A stretch of DNA of 28,685 nt from Chloroflexota bacterium (lineage in GTDB: Bacteria; Chloroflexota; FW602-bin22; JAMCYS01), in NCBI GenBank assembly GCA_021847625.1, contig JAJZQK010000002.1, positions 1 through 28,685 of the forward strand, in the 5' to 3' direction. The number at the start of each line of letters is the position of its first letter. The stretch's first letter is position 1. The notes below the pieces were generated by a model. It saw nothing but the letters and a program-made list of their open reading frames with translations, had not been told where the DNA came from and did not search any database. A program made the translations under genes and the position numbers. Below, in pieces: positions 17,086-24,836 of the stretch.

Positions 17086-17454
17086 TTATCGCCCGATGTG
17101 CTGCCGGACCGTGGCGACTAGCGCCTCCAGGCTGAAGGGTTTGCCCAGCCAGCCCTGGGCGCCGATCTCCTCCGCCCGCCTGCGGGCGTCTTCGGCCGCC
17201 GTCAGCACCACGATTGGGACCGCCCCGTCGTACTCGGCGTGGAAGTGGCGGGCGAACTCGCGACCGTCCATCTGTGGCATCTTGATGTCCAGGAGAATCA
17301 GGTCGGGCAGCTCGCGCCCCACCGCCTCCAGCCCCTCACACCCGTCCGCCGCCGTCCGCACGCGGTAGCCCTCGCTTTCGAGGATGAAAGCCACCAGCTC
17401 GACAATCTCAGGATCGTCGTCGACTACGAGGACATCTTCGTTCTCAGTCTGCAT
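17086..17454 (-). CDS. Single-domain response regulator
   Basis: A 122-aa stand-alone receiver domain. Acidic residues at VVDDDPE, phospho-acceptor D56 in LLDIKMP, T85 in VLTA and K105 in GKPF are all present, so it should be phosphorylated. There is no DNA-binding output domain; it probably acts through protein contacts or a phosphorelay. Its ATG at 17454 overlaps the end of the histidine kinase by 11 nt, so the two are translationally coupled and the kinase is its likely partner. The open frame extends upstream inside the kinase gene, but those residues are a shadow of that gene. Confidence 0.92.
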   Translation of the reverse strand: MQTENEDVLVVDDDPEIVELVAFILESEGYRVRTAADGCEGLEAVGRELPDLILLDIKMPQMDGREFARHFHAEYDGAVPIVVLTAAEDARRRAEEIGAQGWLGKPFSLEALVATVRQHIGR

Positions 17455-18736
17455 CGTCGGCCCTGCGCAGGGGGAGGCTGAAGTGGAAGGTGCTCCCCCG
17501 CCCCTCCTCGCTGTCGAACCAGAGCCGGCCGCCGTGCCGCGCCACGATCTCCTGCGAGATGTACAGGCCCACACCCATGCCGCCGTAGTCGTAAGGGGTG
17601 TTGGTATGGGCCCGGTAGAAGCGCTCTCCGATGCGGGCCTGCCTGCCCTCGGGAATGCCGACCCCTCTGTCTCTCACAGAGACGATGGCGGTGTCTTCTT
17701 CCACGTCAACGCTCACGTCCACATCTCCCCCCTCGGGAGAGTAGCGCAGCGCGTTGTCGACGATGTTCTCCAGCACCTGCTCAAGTCGGGCGCGGTCCCC
17801 ATACACCATCACCGGCGTTGCGCGTGCCACGAGGACCCGATGCTTGCTGGTCGTGATGGCCAGGCGGTCCACCACCTCGCCAACCAACTCGCCTAGGTCG
17901 ATCCGCTCCGAGCGCAGTTCGATCCCTCCACTTTGCAGGCGCACGATATCGAGCAGGTCGTTCACCAACCCGTCGATGCGGTCGGCGCCACGGTTGATGG
18001 ACTCCAGCATGCGATGGTGCGTGGCAGGGAGGTCGGCCGTGGTCCTGAGGAGAGCCTGGGAATAGCCCTTGGTGATCGTGACCGGCGTCTTCAGCTCGTG
18101 AGCCGCCACGGAGAGGAATTCGTCCTTCAGCCTGTCCAACTCGCTGCGCTCGCTGATGTCGCGGGCGACCTCCACGGCGCCGACAATGCGCTCGGCGTTG
18201 TCCCTGAGTGGGGCGGCGCTGATCAGCAGGTCCAACCGTTGCCCAGTGACGGGGTGGATGCAACGCGCCTGCCGGGCCGACACCACCTCGCCCCCCAGGG
18301 CGCGGTTGATGGCCAGGTCATCCAGTGGCACCGGCTGGCCGTTTGGAAAGCGCAGCTGCAGCACGTTCAAGTAATCGGCCAGAGTGGGCATCGCCTCCAG
18401 CCGCTCGCGCTCCGCCTGGGCTCGTTTGCGCTCGGTGATATCCAGGCCGGTGCCGACGACGTAGTCCACCACGCCGGAGGCGCCCGTGATGGCGGTGTTG
18501 TTCCAAGAGATGAGACGGAGGGTTCCGTCCTTGGCCAGCCAGTGGTTCTCGTGCTGATTCGGGAACTGGCCCGCCTTCAGTTCGGCGAAGACCACCTTGA
18601 CGGGCTCAATTTCCGCGGGCGGGAGCAGGAAATCCCATAGTGGCCTGCCCTGCGCCTCGGCGAAGGTGCAGCCGGTCGCATGCTCACAAGCATGGTTGCA
18701 GCGAACGATGCGCCCCTCCCGGTCCAACGCCACCAC
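17444..18736 (-). CDS. PAS-domain sensor histidine kinase (5' end disturbed)
   Basis: 430 aa from the first in-frame GTG. PAS domain to about residue 105 (ending VVGTGLDITERKRAQ), a second PAS-like domain to about 197 (ending AVEVARDISERSELD), HisKA with H213 in FLSVAAHELKTPVT, and HATPase_c with the N box (NIVDNALRYSPEGG), DRGVGIP and GGMGVGLYI. No membrane segment is visible, so it is probably a cytoplasmic sensor. The PAS reading frame continues upstream of the GTG (LSLLSSIIDTIAN) with no ATG before a stop, while an ATG with a promoter sits at 18861 in another frame. The native start is therefore probably 18861 with a one-base indel in between. Coupled to the response regulator. Confidence 0.9.
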   Translation of the reverse strand: MVALDREGRIVRCNHACEHATGCTFAEAQGRPLWDFLLPPAEIEPVKVVFAELKAGQFPNQHENHWLAKDGTLRLISWNNTAITGASGVVDYVVGTGLDITERKRAQAERERLEAMPTLADYLNVLQLRFPNGQPVPLDDLAINRALGGEVVSARQARCIHPVTGQRLDLLISAAPLRDNAERIVGAVEVARDISERSELDRLKDEFLSVAAHELKTPVTITKGYSQALLRTTADLPATHHRMLESINRGADRIDGLVNDLLDIVRLQSGGIELRSERIDLGELVGEVVDRLAITTSKHRVLVARATPVMVYGDRARLEQVLENIVDNALRYSPEGGDVDVSVDVEEDTAIVSVRDRGVGIPEGRQARIGERFYRAHTNTPYDYGGMGVGLYISQEIVARHGGRLWFDSEEGRGSTFHFSLPLRRADDAD

Positions 18737-18774
18737 TAGATTGGCGATGGTGTCGATTATCGAGGAAAGCAGGC

Positions 18775-18861
18775 TCAGTTCTTGGCGGGCCGGCGTCGCT
18801 TCCCGGGGTCCACTGACGCTTGCTGCGGCCCGACCTCGCTGTCAGGACGATCCTTCCCCAT
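18775..18861 (-). other. Probable true 5' end of the histidine kinase, out of frame
   Basis: An ATG at 18861 opens 28 codons (MGKDRPDSEV to RRRPAKN) and stops at TGA. Its -1 frame runs directly into the kinase PAS domain. The ATG lies 30 nt after a minus-strand TATACT. One missing base near 18780-18790 would join it to the kinase. Confidence 0.5.
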
Positions 18862-18890
18862 GGTCTCTCTGGCAAGTCAAACTTCCAGCT

Positions 18891-18896
18891 AGTATA
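18891..18896 (-). promoter_or_regulatory. -10 element of the kinase/regulator operon
   Basis: The minus strand reads TATACT here, 30 nt before the ATG at 18861, with a weak TTACTT 17 nt upstream. It points to 18861 as the natural kinase start. Confidence 0.45.
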
Positions 18897-19224
18897 CACC
18901 CGGCGTCCGCCGCAAGTAAGCGATGGGCCTAGACGGCGAAATATGGCGGAAGCGACGGACTCGATTTGGCGATAGCGATTGCTCGGGCTTTAGGGTCCGG
19001 CTAGGGCTTGCGAGGAATTGCCCGAGACGGAGCCCAGAGTGGCGAAGCGGCAGCCAGTCGAGAAACCATCGACGGCGCAACAGTGTGTGAAACGGTTGTA
19101 GTACAACTGCGCTGCAATCGGAGTCTGCCGTGGCCGAGGCTATTCAGTACGGGCCCGGAAGCGGCGGATGAGAAGTTGCCTAATCCGTGCAGACGCGGCA
19201 CGTCGTCGTGCTAGGAAAGTGCTC
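18897..19224. other. Intergenic region with a 13-nt palindrome
   Basis: No gene is recognised. GTTGTA-G-TACAAC at 19095-19107 is a perfect palindrome around one base, about 120 bp upstream of the MNT-domain gene. MNT/HepT-type modules can be autoregulated, so it is a candidate operator, on weak evidence. Confidence 0.3.
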
Positions 19225-19725
19225 GTGCTAACTCGGGATCAGCGGATCGCGAACAGAGTCAGAGACACGCTGGCCAAGTGCCCAGAACTAAAGCTGGTCT
19301 ATCTGTTTGGGTCTCAGATAGATGGTCCAGCGGGTCCGGAGAGCGACTATGATTTTGGTCTGCTAGTCGATGATGTGCGGCAGGTCCTTGCGTTCCGCGC
19401 TCGGCTGACGCACGAGCTAGGGGATGTTCTCGAGACAGACAGGGTCGATGTCGTCATACTGAACCAGGCTCCGGTTGAGCTGGCCTACGCAGTCATTGCG
19501 CAGGGGAGACCAGTCTACCAGCGTGATGAGGCCACGCGTGTCGAATACGAGGCTGAAGTGATGGGACGCTACGGCGACTACCTGCCCGTACTGCGTGCGC
19601 AACGGCGCGACATCTATCGAGGTGGAGAGCATGCTGCCCGAGTTCAGCGGTATCGAGCGGCGCTTGGACGAGCTGAGCGAAAGATTGGCCAGATTAGAGC
19701 CACTCAGAGTGAGAAGTCGTGCTGA
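19225..19725 (+). CDS. MNT-type nucleotidyltransferase (MntA-like antitoxin)
   Basis: 166 aa with the minimal nucleotidyltransferase signature GS(29-30)...D41-x-D43 (LFGSQIDGPAGPESDYDFGL), as in MntA, which AMPylates the HepT toxin. The following VDVVILNQAP strand supplies the usual third acidic residue. I prefer the GTG at 19225, 7 nt after AGGAA; the open frame begins at 19168. The C-terminus after about residue 130 is Arg-rich, has no family match and overlaps the HepT start by 95 nt, so the original stop may have been lost. The partner gene is truncated, so the module is probably no longer a working toxin-antitoxin pair. Confidence 0.7.
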   Translation: MLTRDQRIANRVRDTLAKCPELKLVYLFGSQIDGPAGPESDYDFGLLVDDVRQVLAFRARLTHELGDVLETDRVDVVILNQAPVELAYAVIAQGRPVYQRDEATRVEYEAEVMGRYGDYLPVLRAQRRDIYRGGEHAARVQRYRAALGRAERKIGQIRATQSEKSC

Positions 19726-19732
19726 CATCTGA
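19631..19732 (+). pseudogene. hepT: Truncated HepT (DUF86) toxin start
   Basis: An ATG at 19631 behind GGTGGAG opens 33 codons (MLPEFSGIERRLDELSERLA onward) ending at TGA. This is the amphipathic first helix expected of HepT/DUF86 in the expected place, just after and overlapping the MNT gene. Full-length HepT is about 110-150 aa with an Rx4-6H active site, and none of that follows in any frame I could read. The toxin therefore looks deleted. The call rests on position and helix pattern. Confidence 0.55.
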
Positions 19733-19781
19733 ACAGGCTGATGATCCTCTCGAAAGAACAGCCACCCGTGACTGGCGGCCC

Positions 19782-19830
19782 CCCCAAAGGAGGTGTCCAC
19801 TGATCGTTGGAGGGTGATCCCCAAAGGAGG
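19782..19830 (+). repeat. 12-nt direct repeat with Shine-Dalgarno cores
   Basis: CCCCAAAGGAGG occurs at 19782-19793 and again at 19819-19830. Each holds a perfect ribosome-binding core, but no credible open frame follows either. They may be leftovers of deleted genes. Confidence 0.5.
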
Positions 19831-19881
19831 CCCGTCTTGTCCTAGCCATTTCTTGTGCGTGACAGCGCTCCACAGTCGCAC

Positions 19882-19904
19882 GCCTCGATAGGAAGTATCG
19901 AGGC
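19882..19904. other. Perfect 9-bp stem-loop
   Basis: GCCTCGATA-GGAAG-TATCGAGGC forms a 9-bp perfect stem with a 5-nt loop in the gene-poor zone 19733-20077. It could be a terminator or a structured element end. No other feature is supported in this stretch. Confidence 0.4.
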
Positions 19905-20077
19905 TAGGATAGTGTCTTTGGGCGAGAACGCCGACTGGCGCACCGAGTTGAAGCCCCCGGTCAGGCAGCCATCTTGCGATCCGAGGCAGCGTCCTACAGG
20001 CTCGCGGCCTCGTCTGAGCCTCCGGAAGCTAGGGCGCTGCCGCCTCCGCCCCTCCCTATGGTGCTCCGCGGGCGTGC

Positions 20078-20220
20078 TTAGCCAACTAAGCCCAATGTTA
20101 TGATGAGTGTCAGACTAAGGAGCAGCAAGAAGGCGAGCGACCCCAGTGCGGCCAGCGCCACGCGTGGCCCCGCCTGGCGCAGCATCGCCAGGTCGACGCC
20201 CAGGCCCAGGCGGCCATAGC
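20078..20220 (-). pseudogene. C-terminal fragment of a YeiH-like (UPF0324) membrane protein
   Basis: The minus strand encodes GRLGLGVDLAMLRQAGPRVA then a hydrophobic helix (LAALGSLAFLLLLSLTLIIT) and a stop. This matches the last loop and helix of the YeiH/UPF0324 putative exporter family (conserved hypothetical 698). The open frame continues upstream, but residues before about 20220 are unlike the family. Only the last 45 or so residues remain of a protein of about 330. Confidence 0.5.
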
Positions 20221-20288
20221 TACCACGGTAAGAGCCCGACTCGACTCCTGGGCAACGGCGCTGCCCGCAGCTGGGATGATGCCGGTGA

Positions 20289-20417
20289 AGCGCGCTGCCG
20301 GTAGAGGGGCTCGACCTGGGCCGCGACTTCCTGCTCATCGAGCTGCGCGCTCGCGCTGCCTCACCCGCCATGCGGGCCTTCATCGCCCACCTGGCCGCGG
20401 CCTGGGCCGGTCCGTAA
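20289..20417 (+). pseudogene. C-terminal fragment resembling a LysR-type regulator
   Basis: After a TGA at 20286-20288 the frame reads LPVEGLDLGRDFLLIELRAR then SPAMRAFIAHLAAAWAGP and a TAA. The VEGL...SPA.RAFI pattern resembles the end of the LysR effector domain. yeiH genes are often divergent from a LysR gene, and the two scraps have that orientation, which supports the reading. The similarity is short, so I hold it at moderate confidence. Confidence 0.4.
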
Positions 20418-20552
20418 ATGGCAACGCCTCGGCACAGCCCCAACCAGCCGCTTTCGCTGGTAACCGAGATTCGTGCCCAAGCCGCCTTCGGCCGCAGCCT
20501 ACGCAGCCTGGCTGCCAAGTACGGTGTCAGCCAGGAGACTATCCGTCAGATG
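20418..20552 (+). pseudogene. Helix-turn-helix fragment
   Basis: An ATG directly after the preceding TAA opens a frame containing TEIRAQAAFGRSLRSLAAKY and GVSQETIRQ, a clear helix-turn-helix of the resolvase/Hin or homeodomain-like kind. After about 45 residues it loses any pattern and runs antisense into carB. It looks like the front part of a broken DNA-binding gene. Confidence 0.4.
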
Positions 20553-20657
20553 CAACTGCCCACTTGTTACCTTCCTGAACTCAGGCAACCTGAGAGTGGC
20601 TGCCGATATGTTCATCCCTGGTACGGCCGTCGGTTGCGGTACGCCCCGCGGCCGGGA

Positions 20658-23600
20658 CTAACCGGCAGGCGCTATTTGGATGTGGTAGCTCTGCAGCGAG
20701 TTGACGCTGGTCCCGCTCTCGCGATAGGCGGAGATGCCATCGGCCGCGGCCAGAGCTGCCGTCAGCGTCGTGATGTAGGGTACTCGGTACCTAATCGCCG
20801 CCTTGCGGATGTACGAGTCGTCGTACTCGCTTAGCCGCCCGGCCGGGGTGTTGATCACCAGCTGAATGGCCTTGTTCTTAATCGCGTCGGTGATGTTGGG
20901 CCGGCCCTCGTGCTGTTTGTAGATGGGTTCCGCCACGACGCCCTGGCTGGCGAGGAAGGCGCGGGTGCCGGCGGTGGCCTTGATGTTGAAGCCAAGAGCC
21001 GCGAACCGTCTCGCGGTCTCGAGCACGGCCGGCCGGTCCCGTTCGGCTACGGTGATCAGGACCGTCCCCTCGATCGGCAGCGGCGTGACGGCCTCCTGTG
21101 CTTTCCAGAAGGCCAGGCCGAACGATTGCGCCAAACCCAACACTTCGCCGGTCGATCTCATTTCCGGGCCGAGCAGCGGGTCGACCTCCGCAAACATGTT
21201 GAACGGGAAGACCGCTTCCTTCACGCCAAAGTACGGGATAGCCTCCCGTTTCAGCCCCAGGTCGGCGACTTTCTTGCCCAGCATGAGTTGAGTCGCGAGG
21301 CGGGCCATGGGGATGGCGCACACTTTAGACACCAGCGGCACGGTGCGCGAGGCGCGCGGATTGGCCTCCAGCACGTAGACCGTGTCCTGGCAAATGGCGT
21401 ACTGGATGTTCATCACGCCTACCACTCGCAGTTCGCTGGCGATCTGTCGCGTATAGCGCTCGATCGTGTCCAGATGCTTCCGGGGGATGCTGACCGGTGG
21501 GATCACGCACGCCGCGTCGCCGGAGTGAACGCCGGCGTACTCGATGTGCTCCATGACGGTGGGAATGAAGACGGACTCGCAGTCGGCCAGCGCATCGGCC
21601 TCGGTCTCGATGGCGTTCTCGAGGAAGCGGTCGATGAGGATGGGCCGGTCCGGCGTGACGCCGACGGCGGCTGTGACGTACAGCTTGAGGTCCTCCTCGT
21701 CATGTACGATCTCCATGCCTCGCCCGCCCAGGACGTATGACGGCCGAACGATAAGGGGGTAGCCGATCCGTTCCGCGACAGCCAGAGCCTCCTCCAGACA
21801 AGCGGCCATACCCGATTCGGGCATCGGGATCTTGTAGTCCGACATCATCTGGCTGAAGCGCCCGCGGTCGGATGCGACGTCGATCGAGTTCACCGACGTG
21901 CCGAGAATCTTGACGCCCGCCTCCTCCAGTTCGGCGGCGATGTTGAGCGGGGTTTGGCCGCCAAACTGGACTATAACCCCGAGCGGCTTCTCCCTCTGGT
22001 AGATGCTCACGACGTCTTCCACGGTCAGTGGCTCGAAGTACAGCTTGTCCGAAGTGTCGTAATCGGTCGAGACCGTCTCGGGGTTGCAGTTGACCATGAT
22101 GGTCTCGTAGCCGAGGTCGCGCAAGGCGAAGGCCGCGTGGACGCAACAGTAGTCGAACTCGATGCCCTGGCCGATTCGGTTGGGGCCGCCGCCCAGTACC
22201 ATCACTTTTGGCCGGTCGCTGACCACGGTGCGGTCGGGACCGTTGTAAGTTGAGTAGTAGTAGCAGGCGTTGTCGACACCGCTCACAGGCACGAAGTCCC
22301 AGGCCTCGACCATGCCCAAAGAGGTGCGCCTGGCGCGAATCTCTGGCTCGGCGATTGCCAGCAATTTGGCCAGGTATCTGTCCGCGAAGCCGTCTCTCTT
22401 CGCCCGTGCCAGCAGATCGTCGGGTAGCTTCTGGCCTTTGTACTCAAGGATCTCCTCCTCAAGCTCGACCAGTTCCTTCATCTGCTCAATGAACCAGGGC
22501 TTGATGTGGGTCCGGTGATTGAGCTCGTCCACACCGGCGTCTTTGCGCAGCGCCTCGTACATGATGAACTGCCGCTCGCTGGTGGGAACGCTGAGCAAGC
22601 TCAACAAGTCCTCCAGGGGCTTGCCGTGGTAGTCCTTGGCGAAGCCCAATCCGTGGCGGCCGATCTCCAGGGAGCGGATCGCCTTCTGCAGCGCTTCCTT
22701 GTAGGTCTTGCCAATGCTCATCACTTCGCCCACGGCGCGCATCTGTGTGCCCAGGCGGTCCTCGGCGTCGCGGAATTTCTCGAAGGCCCAGCGAGCGAAC
22801 TTGACGACCACGTAATCGCCGCTCGGCGTGTACTTGTCGAGGGTTCCTTGCCGCCAGTAGGGAATCTGGTCCAGGGTCAGGCCGGCCGCCAATTTAGCCG
22901 AAACCAGGGCGATGGGGAAACCCGTGGCTTTGGAGGCCAGCGCCGAGGAGCGAGACGTTCTGGGATTGATCTCGATGATGACCACGCGGCCGGTCCGAGG
23001 GTCGTGGGCGAACTGGATGTTGGTCCCGCCGATCACGCCAATCCTCTCCACTACCCTGTAGGAGAGTTCCTGCAGCCTCAGCTGCAGGGCCTGGTCGATC
23101 GTCAGCATTGGCGCCGTGCAGAAAGAATCGCCCGTGTGCACGCCCATTGGGTCGACGTTCTCAATAAAGCACACGGTGATCATCTGGTTCTTGGCGTCGC
23201 GAATGACCTCGAGTTCCAGCTCCTCCCAGCCTTCGACGGACTCCTCGATGAGAACCTGCCCGATCAGGCTGGCGGCGATGCCCCGGCCGGCCACGGTACG
23301 CAGCTCTTCGACGTTGTAGACGAGGCCGCCGCCGGTGCCGCCCAGGGTGTAGGCGGGCCGGACGACCACCGGGTAACCGAGACCGGCGGCAATAGCTTCG
23401 GCCTCGTCCAGGCTGTGAGCGATGCTGCTGCGCGGCATCTCAATCCCCAGCTCGGTCATGGTCTGTTTGAAGGCGAGCCTATCTTCGCCGCGTTCGATCG
23501 CATCGGGCTGAACGCCGATTACCTTTACGCCGTACTTCTCCAGTATGCCGTTGCGGGAGAGGCTGGCGCTGAGATTGAGGCCCGTCTGTCCACCCAAGTT

Positions 23601-23864
23601 CGGCAGCAGGGCATCCGGGCGTTCCTTCTCGATGATCTTCTCCATCGAGTCGAGGTCGAGTGGCTCGATGTAGGTGGCATCCGCCATGCCAGGGTCGGTC
23701 ATAATCGTGGCCGGGTTGGAATTGACCAACACAATTTCGTAGCCCAGCGAACGGAGGGCTTTGCAGGCCTGGGTGCCAGAGTAGTCGAACTCGCAGGCTT
23801 GGCCAATGACGATGGGCCCGGAGCCAATGATCATAACCTTCTTGATATCGTCCCGGCGTCCCAT
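20658..23864 (-). CDS. carB: Carbamoyl-phosphate synthase large subunit
   Basis: 1068 aa, close to the 1073 aa of E. coli CarB. It makes carbamoyl phosphate from bicarbonate, ATP and ammonia for pyrimidines and arginine. Two ATP-grasp halves are present: the first starts KKVMIIGSGPIVIGQACEFD and contains YTLGGTGGG and EINPRTSRSSALASKATG; the second starts near residue 550 with VMVLGGGPNRIGQGIEFDYC and contains YVLGGRGM and EANPRASRTVPLVSKV. The C-terminal MGS-like allosteric domain begins near 930 (GTVLITVAERDR) and ends with a short extension. AGGAGG precedes the ATG. The glutaminase subunit gene carA is absent on both sides. Confidence 0.97.
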   Translation of the reverse strand: MGRRDDIKKVMIIGSGPIVIGQACEFDYSGTQACKALRSLGYEIVLVNSNPATIMTDPGMADATYIEPLDLDSMEKIIEKERPDALLPNLGGQTGLNLSASLSRNGILEKYGVKVIGVQPDAIERGEDRLAFKQTMTELGIEMPRSSIAHSLDEAEAIAAGLGYPVVVRPAYTLGGTGGGLVYNVEELRTVAGRGIAASLIGQVLIEESVEGWEELELEVIRDAKNQMITVCFIENVDPMGVHTGDSFCTAPMLTIDQALQLRLQELSYRVVERIGVIGGTNIQFAHDPRTGRVVIIEINPRTSRSSALASKATGFPIALVSAKLAAGLTLDQIPYWRQGTLDKYTPSGDYVVVKFARWAFEKFRDAEDRLGTQMRAVGEVMSIGKTYKEALQKAIRSLEIGRHGLGFAKDYHGKPLEDLLSLLSVPTSERQFIMYEALRKDAGVDELNHRTHIKPWFIEQMKELVELEEEILEYKGQKLPDDLLARAKRDGFADRYLAKLLAIAEPEIRARRTSLGMVEAWDFVPVSGVDNACYYYSTYNGPDRTVVSDRPKVMVLGGGPNRIGQGIEFDYCCVHAAFALRDLGYETIMVNCNPETVSTDYDTSDKLYFEPLTVEDVVSIYQREKPLGVIVQFGGQTPLNIAAELEEAGVKILGTSVNSIDVASDRGRFSQMMSDYKIPMPESGMAACLEEALAVAERIGYPLIVRPSYVLGGRGMEIVHDEEDLKLYVTAAVGVTPDRPILIDRFLENAIETEADALADCESVFIPTVMEHIEYAGVHSGDAACVIPPVSIPRKHLDTIERYTRQIASELRVVGVMNIQYAICQDTVYVLEANPRASRTVPLVSKVCAIPMARLATQLMLGKKVADLGLKREAIPYFGVKEAVFPFNMFAEVDPLLGPEMRSTGEVLGLAQSFGLAFWKAQEAVTPLPIEGTVLITVAERDRPAVLETARRFAALGFNIKATAGTRAFLASQGVVAEPIYKQHEGRPNITDAIKNKAIQLVINTPAGRLSEYDDSYIRKAAIRYRVPYITTLTAALAAADGISAYRESGTSVNSLQSYHIQIAPAG

Positions 23865-24050
23865 TGATGCTGCCTCCTGTGAATTCGGTCGACCGCGGCC
23901 TCCACCGGCCGCTGGGCGCTGTCAACGTGGTCAGAGTGCCATCCTTTGGCCCCGTGGCGCTGCCCTCAGAATCCTTTGTGTGGGACCGGCAAACCCCCGA
24001 TTCCGCGCACTCGGTAGAGGTGCGGGCGGACGGCGGGTGCGGCAAGCATT

Positions 24051-24215
24051 CTAACACCCCTGCCGGCCCTGACACAATGTCTCGCCACCAGTGCGGCTCA
24101 ACCTAGCCTGAGCGATCCCGATGTCCGTGGCGAGGTCAGCCTGGTTGCCGCTGCCCTGCACCGTCCTCATTGTTTTGACCAGGCCCATTACGCGCTCTGG
24201 TTGTTCGTCTGGCAT
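24051..24215 (-). CDS. Small XRE-type helix-turn-helix protein, divergent partner
   Basis: 54 codons from ATG 24215, read by hand. The protein contains NQADLATDIGIAQARLSR, the helix 2-turn-helix 3 pattern of Cro/C1/XRE repressors, preceded by a helix-1-like LVKTMRTVQG. The last part (GGETLCQGRQGC) replaces the usual helices 4 and 5, so it is either a minimal regulator or a truncated one. The divergent promoter would start transcription almost at this ATG, so translation may be leaderless or use ATG 24188. It faces the larger XRE gene across 114 bp that contains two shared palindromes. Confidence 0.5.
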   Translation of the reverse strand: MPDEQPERVMGLVKTMRTVQGSGNQADLATDIGIAQARLSRTGGETLCQGRQGC

Positions 24216-24219
24216 CGGC

Positions 24220-24247
24220 TCGATACCAATTGGTATGCCTTTGTCAA
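24220..24247 (-). promoter_or_regulatory. Divergent promoter with an operator in its spacer
   Basis: The minus strand has a perfect -35 TTGACA (24247-24242) and a -10 TATCGA (24225-24220) 16 nt away. The spacer is largely filled by the palindrome ATACCAATTGGTAT. It reads toward the 54-aa regulator. A repressor bound there would exclude RNA polymerase. Confidence 0.5.
24223..24236. promoter_or_regulatory. Operator 1: perfect 14-bp palindrome
   Basis: ATACCAATTGGTAT is identical on both strands. The same motif recurs at 24287-24300, with centres 64 bp apart, about six helical turns. It lies just upstream of the 54-aa XRE gene. Confidence 0.7.
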
Positions 24248-24286
24248 GGGGTGGGCGACCAATTTTGTCGTGAATCCGTCAAGTAC

Positions 24287-24300
24287 ATACCTATTGGTAT
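24287..24300. promoter_or_regulatory. Operator 2 overlapping an extended -10 of the XRE gene
   Basis: ATACCTATTGGTAT differs from operator 1 by one base. It overlaps TGGTATTAG (24295-24303), an extended -10 that would start transcription near 24310, 20 nt before the 142-aa XRE gene. A weak half-site ACCAATT lies midway at 24258-24264. Confidence 0.65.
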
Positions 24301-24329
24301 TAGAATTGGCCTGTTGAGCGTAAGCTTGT

Positions 24330-24758
24330 ATGGTGGATCAACCGACGATTGACCGGTTCAAGATGATACGGTTCCGTGAGGCCCGGGGGTTGACCCAGGG
24401 CCAACTGGCGCTGAAAGCCGGAGTCGCCCAGGCCCACCTTTCTCGTTTGGAGTCCGGCGACCGCGTGGACCTGAAGCTCAGCACTCTGAACAAGATCGCC
24501 CGGGCGCTCGGAGTCAGGCCGCAAGACCTCATGCCTGGGCTCTCCGAGGACGACCTCCCCGACTTCCACATGTACATTTCGCGCAAGTTCGCGGACAACC
24601 CGCGGCTGCGGCGAGCCCTCATTGCCGCCTACGAGGCCCTCGAGTCGGTCCGCGAGGAGCGCGGCGAGCGCGTGCGCGGGCTGGACGAGGAAATCGAGCG
24701 CACTAGACGTAAAGCTGAGGAACGGAAGAAGCAGGGCGAGGGCCCAGGAGAAGGCTAG
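24330..24758 (+). CDS. XRE family transcriptional regulator
   Basis: 142 aa. The helix-turn-helix domain spans about residues 9-70 (FREARGLTQGQLALKAGVAQ, HLSRLESGDRV, LNKIARALGVRPQDLMPGL). A linker and a highly charged helical C-terminus (about 95-140, ESVREERGERVRGLDEEIER then Lys/Arg/Glu-rich) follow, likely a coiled coil for dimerisation. The ATG at 24330 has little ribosome site, and an ATG at 24363 would still keep the domain. It is the probable binder of the two palindromes upstream, so autoregulation is likely. No metabolic target is evident; the next genes are small proteins and a hemerythrin. Confidence 0.9.
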   Translation: MVDQPTIDRFKMIRFREARGLTQGQLALKAGVAQAHLSRLESGDRVDLKLSTLNKIARALGVRPQDLMPGLSEDDLPDFHMYISRKFADNPRLRRALIAAYEALESVREERGERVRGLDEEIERTRRKAEERKKQGEGPGEG

Positions 24759-24836
24759 TCTATGAGGGTGTCGCGCGATTCACCTGTCAGCTCCAGGGCA
24801 AGCAGCGGTCGAGGGGACTCGGCCGCTGAGGTGTTT

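Noticed and set aside
17933..18640. 235-codon plus-strand frame over the histidine kinase
   Set aside because: Shadow; the kinase boxes are on the minus strand.
18775..18777. TGA in the kinase 5' region as a selenocysteine codon
   Set aside because: Reading through it stays out of the PAS frame; an indel is needed instead.
22506..23867. 453-codon plus-strand open frame across carB
   Set aside because: Antisense shadow of carB caused by high GC; no family motif, while the minus strand has full ATP-grasp signatures.
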